DNA of 61,752 nt from Treponema primitia ZAS-1 (GCF_000297095.1 NZ_AEEA01000018.1:1-61752), one strand, 5' to 3'; positions 26,256-34,958 are shown, numbered from the stretch's first letter. A program made the numbers and translations. The notes: a model not told the origin generated them from the sequence alone.

Positions 26256-26642
26256 TTATGCCCCAAATGAACCGATTTCCAGCAAATTACCTTCTGGGTC
26301 AGCTACATAACAAGTCCGTTGTCCCCAGGGCATTGTGGTCGGCGGAAAAACATTTTCAACGCCTAAATTTATAAGGCGTTTATATTCCGTGTCTACTTCA
26401 TCAAACGTTTTTAGGGTAAAGGCTATCTCCGCTGTGCCGTTTAATCCTTTGGGATAATTAAATTGTTTTGAAACCATATTTTCAAAATCATTTCTGCCGA
26501 ACATTATTAAGCGGCATTTCCCCGCTTCAAAATCAGCATTTGGCTCGCCGTTCCAGTTCGTTTTCAATCCAATAACATCACGGTAAAATTCAACCATTGT
26601 TTCCATGTTATTCACAAAAAGTCCGATACAATCAATTTCCAT
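26256..26642 (-). CDS. VOC-superfamily (glyoxalase-like) protein
   Basis: 128 aa. The inner ATG at 26642 is chosen because GGAGG falls just upstream of it. One vicinal-oxygen-chelate domain: MEIDCIGLFVNNMETMVEFY at the start, FEAGKCRLIMFGR mid-way and the typical end TCYVADPEGNLLEIGSF. Members bind a metal and act in glyoxal removal, dioxygenation or antibiotic resistance. Substrate cannot be told. It ends one base before the TfoX-domain start, so the two are co-transcribed. Confidence 0.8.
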   Translation of the reverse strand: MEIDCIGLFVNNMETMVEFYRDVIGLKTNWNGEPNADFEAGKCRLIMFGRNDFENMVSKQFNYPKGLNGTAEIAFTLKTFDEVDTEYKRLINLGVENVFPPTTMPWGQRTCYVADPEGNLLEIGSFGA

Positions 26643-26740
26643 CTTTGCCTCCATTTTACTTTATAGTATTCTATCATTCTTTGGCCATTTACACATACTT
26701 CCTGACACACTCACCCTTATACCAATTTTTATTTTAATTG

Positions 26741-27169
26741 TTATTTATTTTCTAATAATTTCTTCCCTAAATCTTTAAAATATTGTTCTTGTATTTTTTC
26801 AAAGGTCAAAAATATTTTTGCCACTATATTCATTATTCTATTTTTTATATATATCGTTTCGATAAATATACATTTTGTTTCATTATTATTTATTTCAAAG
26901 AATTTACCTACCCAATTTCCATAAAAATTTTTGTTTTCCATGTCAAATGAATACAAATTATATTCCTCCTTTTCTCTCAAAATAAATCTTGTAAAATATT
27001 TTCTATTCATATCATAATATTCTATCCAGTCTTTTCCATTTTCAAGTATTTTTATTTCCTTTATATCGGTCCGCCATTTGTAATCATTATTGTTTAAAAC
27101 AATATTCCAAATAATTTTAACATTATATTTTAATATTATTTCCTTTTTCGCAACCAATGGTTTACCCAT
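26741..27169 (-). CDS. SRPBCC-like small protein, AT-rich
   Basis: 142 aa, strongly AT-rich and rich in Asn, Lys and Ile, unlike the surrounding chromosome. The pattern (VAKKEIILKYNVKIIWNIVL near the start, KFFEINNNETKCIFIETIYI mid-way, a long C-terminal helix ending KDLGKKLLE) fits the SRPBCC/polyketide-cyclase fold, which binds hydrophobic ligands. Base composition suggests recent acquisition from a low-GC donor. No ligand or partner can be inferred. Confidence 0.55.
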   Translation of the reverse strand: MGKPLVAKKEIILKYNVKIIWNIVLNNNDYKWRTDIKEIKILENGKDWIEYYDMNRKYFTRFILREKEEYNLYSFDMENKNFYGNWVGKFFEINNNETKCIFIETIYIKNRIMNIVAKIFLTFEKIQEQYFKDLGKKLLENK

Positions 27170-27177
27170 ATTCTTCC

Positions 27178-27437
27178 CCCAAGAAATACTTTTACCACCT
27201 ATATTTTATTTTGTCTACTAGCGCGAAGTTACTTGGCATAATTTTTCAGAAAATTTATGGTTCTTTAGTTGCATTTATTTCTCTTTCCCTGCAAAACTGT
27301 GATTGTATTTCTATTATTTTTGATGTAATAAAATAGTGTCTCTCCGTTGACTTCATGCAGACATTGTCCTATCAATTCCCCTTCTGGTTCATGCTCTTAC
27401 GAAATGACTTTGCGCAATACTGTACCGACTGTTATGG
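27178..27437. other. AT-rich intergenic stretch, no gene seen
   Basis: About 260 bases between the divergent SRPBCC-like and small plus-strand genes. It has stop codons in all frames and no family pattern. The composition shifts several times, suggesting patchwork origin. Confidence 0.4.
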
Positions 27438-27467
27438 TTGACAAAATTTTTAAAATTATTGTAATAT
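27438..27467 (+). promoter_or_regulatory. Promoter of the small plus-strand gene
   Basis: TTGACA at 27438-27443 and TAATAT at 27462-27467 are 18 bases apart, near sigma-70 consensus. Transcription would begin only about 15 bases before the ATG at 27489, with AAGGA at 27475-27479. Confidence 0.6.
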
Positions 27468-27488
27468 ACATAAAAGGAAATAAAATGC

Positions 27489-27701
27489 ATGAGTAAATTT
27501 GATATTTTATGGGCATATGTTAAGAAAAATGACAATGCAACAATTAAGTTATCTTTTGCTGAAATAAAAGAAATCTTAGGTATAGAAATTGACCACTCTT
27601 TTTTAAAATACAAAAAGGAACTTATAGAATATGGATATGAAGTTGGAAAAATTTCTTTAAAGGATAAATCCGTAATTTTTAATAAATTGGCCAATAAATG
27701 A
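27489..27701 (+). CDS. Small DUF7662-like protein
   Basis: 70 aa, AT-rich. The pattern FDILWAYVKKN, LSFAEIKEILG, IDHSFLKYKKEL, YGYEVGKISLKDKSVIFNK resembles a small family found in Firmicutes and on accessory elements, sometimes as a regulator or antitoxin neighbour. A promoter and ribosome site lie directly upstream, so it is probably expressed. No function is established. Confidence 0.55.
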   Translation: MSKFDILWAYVKKNDNATIKLSFAEIKEILGIEIDHSFLKYKKELIEYGYEVGKISLKDKSVIFNKLANK

Positions 27702-27795
27702 AATATATTTCAGAAAGCGGGACCAAAAAAAATAATATCAAATTGCTAATCATCAAATATTAGGTTTTGTGTTTAAATACAACAAGTAGAATGAA

Positions 27796-27903
27796 ATGGA
27801 TACAAAATTAATTTTAGCATTTTTGAACGAATTGAATAAAAATAATAGTTTTGAATGGATGAAAAATAATAAACAAAAATATGAACAGGCAAAACATATA
27901 TAA
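27796..27903 (+). pseudogene. Truncated DUF2461 (TIGR02453) gene
   Basis: A 35-codon reading frame matches the start of DUF2461 proteins: an FLNELNKNNSFEWMKNNKQKY block equivalent to the family N-terminus (FLxxLxxNNxxxWFxxxRxxY). It stops at TAA 27901-27903, about 190 residues short. GC-rich, dyad-containing DNA begins immediately after, so the gene was cut off at an insertion or recombination junction. Confidence 0.65.
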
Positions 27904-27947
27904 CTCTCACACCCTGCTTAGCGCAGGCAGGGCGTAATGCGAGCAGG

Positions 27948-28071
27948 CGCCGTGGGGGAGGGGGATTCACATCGCGGGATTTGGAATTCCCCATCTATGG
28001 AGACCCCGTAGGGGCTCCATAGATGGACTCTACAAGCATCCCGCGGTGGGGATTCCCCTCCCCCACCGGCG
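27948..28071. repeat. Large GC-rich dyad element at island edge
   Basis: About 124 bp with near-complete dyad symmetry. The outer arms read CGCCG-TGGGGGAGGGG (from 27948) and CCCCTCCCCCACCGGCG (to 28071). The middle parts are partly paired (ATCGCGGGAT and ATCCCGCGGT). The inner stem is CCATCTATGGAG/CTCCATAGATGG around CCCC-GTA-GGGG. TTTTTT follows at 28072-28077. It has no coding capacity. It could be a miniature inverted-repeat element, a REP-like unit or a very strong plus-strand terminator. Confidence 0.7.
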
Positions 28072-28103
28072 TTTTTTCGAACGACCCTGTATACCCTGCC
28101 CTG

Positions 28104-29153
28104 CTAATCCCCGACTCGTATAGTAAGCCAAGCATCATTATACAGCGTCAGATTCTCTCCCACATCATCCTTGAGCTCAACATTGGTAAGTTCCTCCGCC
28201 TGATAATAGGGGGTAACTTTTTTCAGCTGCCGCGCAGGAATGTTGACGGTGGCAGGGAAGCCGAAATAATCGGTAAACTCCGCATAGATTTCCGGCCGAT
28301 GGATAAAGTCGATAAACTTATAGGCCAGGTCAACATTCTTGGCGCCCTTGAGGAGGCACATGCTATCGATATAAGCAGGCCCACCTTCCGGGGGTATGAA
28401 GAAGACGGTATTCTTTTTTTGCTCCTCACTAATTTCTTCGTATACCACTTCGGCGTAACCCTGGACTACCCAGAAGTCTTCATCGGCAAAGCCCTTGCCA
28501 AAGGCTTCGGCATCGAACTTAATCAGATTCGGCTTCCAGGAACTGTTAACCAGATCCCGCGCGGCGGCGATCTCCGCAGAGTTTGTGGTATTGACTGAAT
28601 AGCCCAGGTGTACCAGGGCATCCCCGAGTACTTCCCGCATATCATCCAGCATGGTCATCTTGCCCTGCAGATCGCTGCGGGCAAATATAGACCAGCTCTT
28701 TTCGTATTGAGGAACCCTGGCAGTATTTACGGCAATCCCCGCAGCGCCGAAGTAATAGGGCACGCTGTAGTCCATATTCGGATCGTAGGCCGCCTTTTGA
28801 AGTACCATCGGGTCGATATTTACCAAATTGGATAATTTTGATTTGTCAATTTTTTCAAGCATGTTCTGCTTGATCATGATGGAGACATAATCTCCGGAGG
28901 GGAAAACCAAGTCATAACCTGTCCCACCGGACAGGAGCTTGGCATAGAGCTCTTCGTTTGAAGCGAAGGTATCATAAACAATTTCACAGTTATTCTCTTT
29001 CTCAAATTGCCGTAACACAGAGTCAGGTGTGTAGTAGGTCCAGTTATAGAGATAGAGCTTCGACTTTTTAGCACAGCCACTGAATGTGGTGAGCATTACA
29101 ACACTGAGCAGCGCCGCACCCAGCGCCGCAGCCATAACAGGTATTTTTTTCAT
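28104..29153 (-). CDS. potD: Spermidine/putrescine ABC transporter substrate-binding lipoprotein
   Basis: 349 aa. A signal peptide ends in TFSGC, so Cys27 would be lipidated and anchor it outside the inner membrane. The PotD/PotF fold is seen in LYLYNWTYYTPDSVLRQFEK, NEELYAKLLSGGTGYDLVFP and DYSVPYYFGAAGIAVN. It binds polyamines for the PotABC complex. AGGGGG precedes the ATG. It is the last gene of a minus-strand operon potA-potB-potC-potD, with 65 bases before it. Confidence 0.92.
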   Translation of the reverse strand: MKKIPVMAAALGAALLSVVMLTTFSGCAKKSKLYLYNWTYYTPDSVLRQFEKENNCEIVYDTFASNEELYAKLLSGGTGYDLVFPSGDYVSIMIKQNMLEKIDKSKLSNLVNIDPMVLQKAAYDPNMDYSVPYYFGAAGIAVNTARVPQYEKSWSIFARSDLQGKMTMLDDMREVLGDALVHLGYSVNTTNSAEIAAARDLVNSSWKPNLIKFDAEAFGKGFADEDFWVVQGYAEVVYEEISEEQKKNTVFFIPPEGGPAYIDSMCLLKGAKNVDLAYKFIDFIHRPEIYAEFTDYFGFPATVNIPARQLKKVTPYYQAEELTNVELKDDVGENLTLYNDAWLTIRVGD

Positions 29154-29218
29154 CTTTTCCCCCTCATACCGGAAATTCCGGTACCCTCCTTATATAATAG
29201 AATTCCATACGGAATCCT

Positions 29219-30085
29219 TTATTTTGCGGCGATATATTTCAGGAAGTTCCTGAGCAGATAGGTAAGGGCTACGGTTCCCAGGATCATCACCACCGAAAGG
29301 GCGTTGATAACCGGAGATACGCCGAAACGGATTGCCGAGTATATATACAGCGGCAGTGTTGTTGAACCGGGCCCCGCGACAAAGTAGGTGATGACAAAGT
29401 CTTCGAGGGAAATAGTAACGGCTGTCAGAAAGCCGGAGACAATACCGGGCATACAGATGGGCACCGTTACCTTGAGGAAAGTTTGCTGTTCATTGGCTCC
29501 CAGATCGTGGGCGGCTTCGATAATGGAAAAGTCAAATTCATCCAGCCGGGCCATTACCATGAGAAATACAAAGGGCAGGTTAAAGGTGGTATGGGCGATA
29601 AATATGGTGAGTAATCCAAGCTTTAGTTTTATTCCCGCAAAAAAGAGGGACAGGGAAACACCGATGATGACCTCCGGCAGGATCATGGGGAGGAAGGATA
29701 TGGCCTGAACATAGTTCCGCAGCCGGAACCGGTACCAGTTGACCCCCACGGCGCCCAGGGTTCCAAAAACCGTGGCAGTTCCCGCCGAAGTAATGGCGAT
29801 AAGGATACTGTTCCAGAAAGCCCGCCAAAGGTCCCGGGAATGGAGGAAGAGCTGTTCATACCAGACCATGGAGAAGCCGGTCCAGCCCATGCCCTTGGAT
29901 TCGTTGAATGAGTAGACGATTAATACCAGCAGGGGGAGAAAGAGGAAGATCAGGGCGGCGATAAAAACGGTTTGGGAAAAGGAAAATGGTTTTTGCCGGT
30001 AGGCCCGCCGGGCGTGGCGCGCCGCTTCACCCTTGGCTTTTCCGGGGGTGAGGTTGGTGATGATGCCCTTGATGTTAAGCTTCAA
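29219..30085 (-). CDS. potC: Spermidine/putrescine ABC transporter permease PotC
   Basis: 288 aa with about six membrane segments. The BPD_transp_1 EAA loop is visible as IIEAAHDLGANEQQTFLKV. The N-terminus has a longer basic cytoplasmic stretch (to ~residue 35) than usual. The start overlaps the potB stop by four bases (ATGA). It pairs with PotB as the membrane channel for polyamines. Confidence 0.92.
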   Translation of the reverse strand: MKLNIKGIITNLTPGKAKGEAARHARRAYRQKPFSFSQTVFIAALIFLFLPLLVLIVYSFNESKGMGWTGFSMVWYEQLFLHSRDLWRAFWNSILIAITSAGTATVFGTLGAVGVNWYRFRLRNYVQAISFLPMILPEVIIGVSLSLFFAGIKLKLGLLTIFIAHTTFNLPFVFLMVMARLDEFDFSIIEAAHDLGANEQQTFLKVTVPICMPGIVSGFLTAVTISLEDFVITYFVAGPGSTTLPLYIYSAIRFGVSPVINALSVVMILGTVALTYLLRNFLKYIAAK

Positions 30086-30969
30086 TTCCCGGCTCCCTTG
30101 GCTTTCAAATCCACGGTTCTATTGGCGTCTTTTTTCTGGAGGTTCATCATGATCAGGACCCCCGCGGTGGTGATCACCGTGAGCACCATGGAGATCGCCG
30201 AGGCCAGGGGCCAGTTCCGGGCTTTGGTAAGCTGGTCCGCAATAACGTTACCCAGCATATAGGAATCCTTGCCGCCCACCAGGAGGGGCACCGCATAGGC
30301 GCCGAAGATGGGAATAAAGGTAAAGAGTACTGCCGTATAGAGGCCGCTGCGGATATTGGGGAGGAGTACCCTGAACATGGACTGGGGCTTGGTGGCCCCC
30401 AGATCCCGGGCAGCCTCCAGAAGGGAAAAATCGAATTTATCAATGGTGGAAAAGAGGGGCAGTATGGCGTAGGGCAGATACATATAGACCAGCACCAATA
30501 TTACCGACCCCTGGTTGTACAGAAATTGAATATAATTATCGATAAGCCCTATCCGTATGAGCAGATCATTCAGAAAGCCGTTGTTTCCCAGGATATTCAT
30601 CCAGGCGAATACCCGGATAAGAAAGTTTGTCCAGAAGGGGATGATTATTAGGAGGAGCAGGAAGGTCTGGTTTTTGCTCCTTGCCATGAAGTAGCCGCAG
30701 GGCAGAGCGATAAGGATGGTAATAAAAGTAGCAATCAATGCGGTAACAAGGGTACGGATGGTGATAATTACAAAGCTGGGATTACTGAGATTTCTGTAGG
30801 CGTCCAGGGTAAACTGCCCCATGGTCACGCCGCCGTAGAGACCTTTCCGCAAAAAACTGTAGAGTACAATAATTAACAGGGGCGCCAGAAAAAATGCGGT
30901 AAACCAGACGGTCATGGGCGCTGAGTAGAATAGGCCGTAATGACGCCTGATGGAAGAATTGGCGCTCAC
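30082..30969 (-). CDS. potB: Spermidine/putrescine ABC transporter permease PotB
   Basis: 295 aa, six predicted membrane helices. The permease signature LLEAARDLGATKPQSMFRV is present in the EAA loop. It overlaps potA and potC by four bases on each side, so the three components are translationally coupled. Heterodimer partner of PotC. Confidence 0.92.
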   Translation of the reverse strand: MSANSSIRRHYGLFYSAPMTVWFTAFFLAPLLIIVLYSFLRKGLYGGVTMGQFTLDAYRNLSNPSFVIITIRTLVTALIATFITILIALPCGYFMARSKNQTFLLLLIIIPFWTNFLIRVFAWMNILGNNGFLNDLLIRIGLIDNYIQFLYNQGSVILVLVYMYLPYAILPLFSTIDKFDFSLLEAARDLGATKPQSMFRVLLPNIRSGLYTAVLFTFIPIFGAYAVPLLVGGKDSYMLGNVIADQLTKARNWPLASAISMVLTVITTAGVLIMMNLQKKDANRTVDLKAKGAGN

Positions 30970-32096
30970 GATTCTTTGACCCCGACTATGTATCCGTCAT
31001 GGGCGCTCCAGGACAGATACACCGAATCTTTCCAGACAATATCGGGACCTTCGTCAGAATATTTGGCGTGCTGTTTAATCACCCTGACAAGGAATTTGTC
31101 CTTTACCTTTACATAGAACTTTGTCTGAAAACCCGAGTAGATGGGTTCCTCCACAAAGCCCTGAAAAAGGTTGATGTCCTCCCGGGTGGTGGTGGGCTTT
31201 TCCTTTGAGATGAGCACCTTTTCCGGACGGATGGTAAAGCTTACCTGCTGGCCGGGCTTAAACTCATCCACGGTGGTCACCTTGATCCTGCCGAGATCGG
31301 GGATATTAAGTTCCACCATATATTCACCCTCCGCCTTTTGGATGGGCGCGGCGGAAATTATCTCCCCGTCAAAGAGGTTGGTTTCCCCGATAAACTTAGC
31401 CACAAAGCCCGTGGCCGGGCTTTCGTAGATTTCGTGGGGGGTACCTACCTGCAGGACGTTCCCCTGGTTCATCACCGCGATACGGTCCGAAACCGAAAGA
31501 GCCTCCTGCTGATCATGGGTAACATATATGAAGGTGATTCCAATTTTGTCGTGGATCTGATCCAGTTCGATGAGCATGTGCTGCCGCAGTTTGGCGTCCA
31601 GAGCCGAAAGGGGCTCGTCCAGGAGAAGTACCCGGGGTTCGTTGATCAGTGCCCGGGCTATGGCCACCCGCTGTTTCTGGCCCCCGGAAAGCTGGTTAGG
31701 CTTCTTGTTGGCATGGGCCTCCAACTGGACTAGCTTGAGGTATTCATTGACCTTTTGGTCTATTTCAGATTTCCCTGCCTGTTTGATACGAAGAGGAAAA
31801 GCTACGTTCTCAAACACCGAAAGATGGGGGAAAAGGGCGTAGTTCTGAAAAACCGTATTTGCCTGCCGCTGGTTTGGAGGCAGGGGCAGCACATCGGCGC
31901 CGTCAAAGGTAACTACCCCGGTATCAGGGCTTTCAAACCCGGCAATAATACGGAGGAGTGTGGTTTTTCCGCACCCCGAAGGCCCAAGGAGGGAGAAAAA
32001 CTCCCCTTTTTTGATTTCCAAACTGACACTATTTAATGCCTTAAAATCACCGAAGAGCTTGGAAACACCTTCGATAACCACATCGCTCCCTTTCAA
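30966..32096 (-). CDS. potA: Spermidine/putrescine ABC transporter ATPase PotA
   Basis: 376 aa. ABC domain with Walker A GPSGCGKTTL, Q loop, signature LSGGQKQRVAIARAL and Walker B VLLLDEPLSALD. The C-terminal TOBE-type domain (residues ~280-370) is as in PotA/MalK-class ATPases. First gene of the pot operon. A TTGACA (minus strand, 32198-32203) lies about 100 bases upstream, but no convincing -10 was found. Confidence 0.93.
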   Translation of the reverse strand: MKGSDVVIEGVSKLFGDFKALNSVSLEIKKGEFFSLLGPSGCGKTTLLRIIAGFESPDTGVVTFDGADVLPLPPNQRQANTVFQNYALFPHLSVFENVAFPLRIKQAGKSEIDQKVNEYLKLVQLEAHANKKPNQLSGGQKQRVAIARALINEPRVLLLDEPLSALDAKLRQHMLIELDQIHDKIGITFIYVTHDQQEALSVSDRIAVMNQGNVLQVGTPHEIYESPATGFVAKFIGETNLFDGEIISAAPIQKAEGEYMVELNIPDLGRIKVTTVDEFKPGQQVSFTIRPEKVLISKEKPTTTREDINLFQGFVEEPIYSGFQTKFYVKVKDKFLVRVIKQHAKYSDEGPDIVWKDSVYLSWSAHDGYIVGVKES

Positions 32097-32261
32097 CCCC
32101 GCTCCTTCAACCTCCCTTCAAATACAGCTCATGCCCCCGGCAACCCGGTATTTTTCCTATTCAGTCTAAAAGGTACAATGCGGATTTTAAAGGGTGTTGT
32201 CAAGACTATGACTTTAAAAAATAAAAAAAATAACCTAAAATTGCGGTAACGGAGGCATACC

Positions 32262-32675
32262 ATGTGGATCCTATACGCCCTGTTATCCGCCCTTTTTGCG
32301 GCTTTAACTTCGATATTGGCCAAAATAGGCATAGAAAATATCAACTCAAATTTGGCCGTGGCGATACGTACGGTGGTGGTATTGATCCTCTCCTGGGGCA
32401 TTGTATTTTTAACCGGAAAACAGCAGGATCTTACGAATCTGGGGCACAAGAACCTGCTTTTTCTGGTTCTTTCCGGCATTGCCACCGGCCTATCCTGGCT
32501 CTGCTATTACCGGGCTCTTCAGATTGGCGAGGCCTCAAAGGTAATCCCCATTGATAAGTTCAGTGTGGTCATCGGTATGGTTCTGGCCTTTATTATACTA
32601 AAGGAAACCCTTACGATTAAAACAATTATCGGCGGGGTTCTAATCACCATTGGTACCTTTGTTTTGATCCTGTAG
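32262..32675 (+). CDS. Half-size EamA/DMT transporter
   Basis: 137 aa with about five hydrophobic helices and one EamA domain (LYALLSALFAALTSILAKIG at the start, SWLCYYRALQIGEASKVIPI mid-way, LKETLTIKTIIGG late). Most EamA proteins have two such domains; this single-domain form would need to dimerise. GGAGG precedes the ATG. It converges on the M20 peptidase gene with 5 bases between stops. Substrate is unknown. Confidence 0.8.
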   Translation: MWILYALLSALFAALTSILAKIGIENINSNLAVAIRTVVVLILSWGIVFLTGKQQDLTNLGHKNLLFLVLSGIATGLSWLCYYRALQIGEASKVIPIDKFSVVIGMVLAFIILKETLTIKTIIGGVLITIGTFVLIL

Positions 32676-32680
32676 TATTA

Positions 32681-33925
32681 CTACTCCCTAAGCATGAGCA
32701 GCGCCATCACCTTGGCGTCCCCAAGGATGTTGTTCACCAGGGTGTACTCGTTGGGCTGGTGGGCGGTGTCGTCCATGCGGCTCCACACCACCGAATCGAT
32801 ACCGGCGTTGCGGAGATAGGCCCCTACGGTGCCGCCGCCAATGCCGATGGGCCGGGTTGCAACCTGGTACACCTCCTTGACAACCTTCGCGAGAAGTTTT
32901 ACCAGAGGCGCATCGGGGGAGGTGGGTTTTGACTCTTGGCACTGGGGAAGGGTATAGCTGATTTTGACTCCGTGTTTGGCTTCTATCTCCGCCTTGATAC
33001 GATCGATTTCCGCCAGCACCGTTTTGGCGGGATACCGGGGGAGGATACGCATATCCATGCAGAACACGTCATCACCGGGAATAGTATTGATGTTGGGGAC
33101 ATTGGACTCTTTTTTGGTGGGCTGGAAGGTAGAGTAGTCCGGCTCAAAGAGGGGGTCGTGGTCGGAGAACTTTTTGGAAAGGCCCTCGTGGAGCTGCACC
33201 GCCAGTTCCGCCCCGGCAAGATGGGCGTTTATGCCCTGGTCAGGCCTGGAGCCGTGGGCCTGGGCGCCAATGGTGCTGAACCGTGCCCAGATAAGGTTCT
33301 TCTCCGCAATCTCTATGGTTTCCCCCTTGGGGTCACCGCCGTCGGGGATGAGTATCATATCGTCCTTACGGAATAGTTCCGGGACCTTCTTGATAAGCCA
33401 GTCTACTCCGTAGGCACTGCCGTTCTCTTCGTCCGCAGCGAAGAGCAGTTTTACTGTGTGGGCTGGGACTATGCCCTGCTTAACCAAAGCCAGGGCCGCC
33501 ACCACCGATGCGGTGAGCCCCTGTTGGTTATCCTCCACCCCCCGGCCTATGAGCCGTAATCCCTTGCTGTCGCCATTGTCTTTTTGGATCACCGTCCAGG
33601 GATCGCTTTTCCAGAGGGATGCCTCCCCAGGGGGTACCACGTCTATGTGGCTCATGATCCATAAGCGGGAAGAGTCGGCTTTACCGGGGATGGTGGCGAT
33701 CAGATTGGGCCGTACACCGCCCTTGGCCCGCTTGTCCGGGGCATCGTAGCGTTCCAGCTGGGTGATGCCCTGGGCTTTTAGCCAGTCCGCCAGAAACAGG
33801 CACTTGTCCAGTTCCCCTTCCCCCCCAGATTCCGGGGATATGGCGGGCCGCTTGGTTAATTCCGTCTCCAACTCCACAGCCAGGGCAGTACTATTATCAA
33901 TAAAACTAAAAATCTTTTCTTTCAT
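32681..33925 (-). CDS. M20-family metallopeptidase/amidohydrolase
   Basis: 414 aa, full length for the M20 family. Metal and catalytic motifs in order: MSHIDVVPPG, GRGVEDNQQG, FAADEENGSAYG, PDGGDPKG and the C-terminal His in DDTAHQPNEYTL. A dimerisation domain sits between. Its closest fold relatives are di/tripeptidases and Xaa-His-type dipeptidases, so peptide cleavage in the cytoplasm is most likely. The exact substrate class is open. Confidence 0.85.
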   Translation of the reverse strand: MKEKIFSFIDNSTALAVELETELTKRPAISPESGGEGELDKCLFLADWLKAQGITQLERYDAPDKRAKGGVRPNLIATIPGKADSSRLWIMSHIDVVPPGEASLWKSDPWTVIQKDNGDSKGLRLIGRGVEDNQQGLTASVVAALALVKQGIVPAHTVKLLFAADEENGSAYGVDWLIKKVPELFRKDDMILIPDGGDPKGETIEIAEKNLIWARFSTIGAQAHGSRPDQGINAHLAGAELAVQLHEGLSKKFSDHDPLFEPDYSTFQPTKKESNVPNINTIPGDDVFCMDMRILPRYPAKTVLAEIDRIKAEIEAKHGVKISYTLPQCQESKPTSPDAPLVKLLAKVVKEVYQVATRPIGIGGGTVGAYLRNAGIDSVVWSRMDDTAHQPNEYTLVNNILGDAKVMALLMLRE

Positions 33926-33948
33926 TCGAACTCTCCACTTTTTGTTTC

Positions 33949-34923
33949 CTAGGACAAATTCTTTTGATACGCATTCCAGCTGGTTTTGATCAGGGTTTCC
34001 AGGTCCGAATACTTTGCAGTCCAGTTTAAAAGTTCGTGGGCCAGCTTGGATGTGGCGGTAAGTTTGGCGGGGTCCCCAGCGCGGCGGCCCACGATTTTTG
34101 CGGGGATAGGCTTGCCGGTGATACGCCGGGAGGCCTCGATAATCTCCAGTACCGAAATGCCGGTTTCGCTTCCCAGGTTTACGGTGATGCTTTTGTCATT
34201 TTTGCTGGTGTAGTCCAGGGCCGCCGCATGGGCCGCGGCAAGGTCGCTCACGTGAACATAGTCCCGTACTCCGGTACCGTCCGGGGTATCGTAGTCATTC
34301 CCAAAAATCTGCACTTCCTTCCTGGTACCACAGGCGGCTTCCATAATAACCGGGATGAGGTTTGCGGGGTTGCTCTCCAGACCGGTGATCCTGCCTTTGA
34401 CATCGTAGCCCGCGGCGTTGAAGTACCGGAGGGCGGCGAAACGTATCCCCTTGAGTGTATCGTACCAGCCTAGGAAGCGCTCAATTTCCAGCTTGGTGAA
34501 GCCGTAGTAGCTTTCCGGATTGGTGGGGTGTTTTTCATCAATAGGGAGATATTCCGGCTGACCAAAAACCGCGGCGCTGGAGGAAAAGACGAAGTTTTTA
34601 ATTCCCCCTTCCACGGCGGCGTTCAGAATATTGACGGTACCGTTTATATTATTCACCGAGTATTTCTCGGGCTTTACCATGGATTCCCCCACGGCCTTAA
34701 AAGCCGCCAGATGGACCACTGCGTCAAAGCCTCCCTTGGCAGCCCGGGACAGGCTGGTATAGTCCAGAATGTCCCCGTGGATGAATTCTGCTTCGTTTAG
34801 GAGATTCCCCCGGAGGCCGCTGGAGAGGTTGTCGAAAACCGTAACTTTATGGCCCCGGTCCAGAAATTCCCGGGCAACATGGCTGCCGATATACCCGGCG
34901 CCGCCGACGATCAATATTTTCAA
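33949..34923 (-). CDS. galE: UDP-glucose 4-epimerase
   Basis: 324 aa, extended SDR family. Nucleotide motif GGAGYIGSHVAREFL is at the N-terminus, Ser-Ser-Ala in FSSSAAVFG, catalytic YGFTK (YxxxK) and RYFNAAGYD. It interconverts UDP-glucose and UDP-galactose for sugar use and surface glycans. The start is TTG (34921-34923) behind AGGAG six bases away. An 8-3-8 palindrome lies 17 bases upstream of the start. M20 peptidase follows 23 bases downstream. Confidence 0.92.
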   Translation of the reverse strand: MKILIVGGAGYIGSHVAREFLDRGHKVTVFDNLSSGLRGNLLNEAEFIHGDILDYTSLSRAAKGGFDAVVHLAAFKAVGESMVKPEKYSVNNINGTVNILNAAVEGGIKNFVFSSSAAVFGQPEYLPIDEKHPTNPESYYGFTKLEIERFLGWYDTLKGIRFAALRYFNAAGYDVKGRITGLESNPANLIPVIMEAACGTRKEVQIFGNDYDTPDGTGVRDYVHVSDLAAAHAAALDYTSKNDKSITVNLGSETGISVLEIIEASRRITGKPIPAKIVGRRAGDPAKLTATSKLAHELLNWTAKYSDLETLIKTSWNAYQKNLS

Positions 34924-34939
34924 TTTATACTCCTATAAA

Positions 34940-34958
34940 AGTGTTACCAAGTAACACT
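34940..34958. promoter_or_regulatory. Palindrome upstream of galE (operator candidate)
   Basis: AGTGTTAC-CAA-GTAACACT is a perfect 8-3-8 inverted repeat between divergent galE and an EamA gene. It would overlap the galE leader. Its outer AGTGTT/AACACT hexamers are the same as those of the trp palindrome at 41923-41946, though the spacing differs. Confidence 0.45.

Noticed and set aside
25420..28103. Integrated element with att repeats at tRNA-Arg
   Set aside because: No integrase gene and no second copy of the tRNA-Arg 3' end were found at the right edge.
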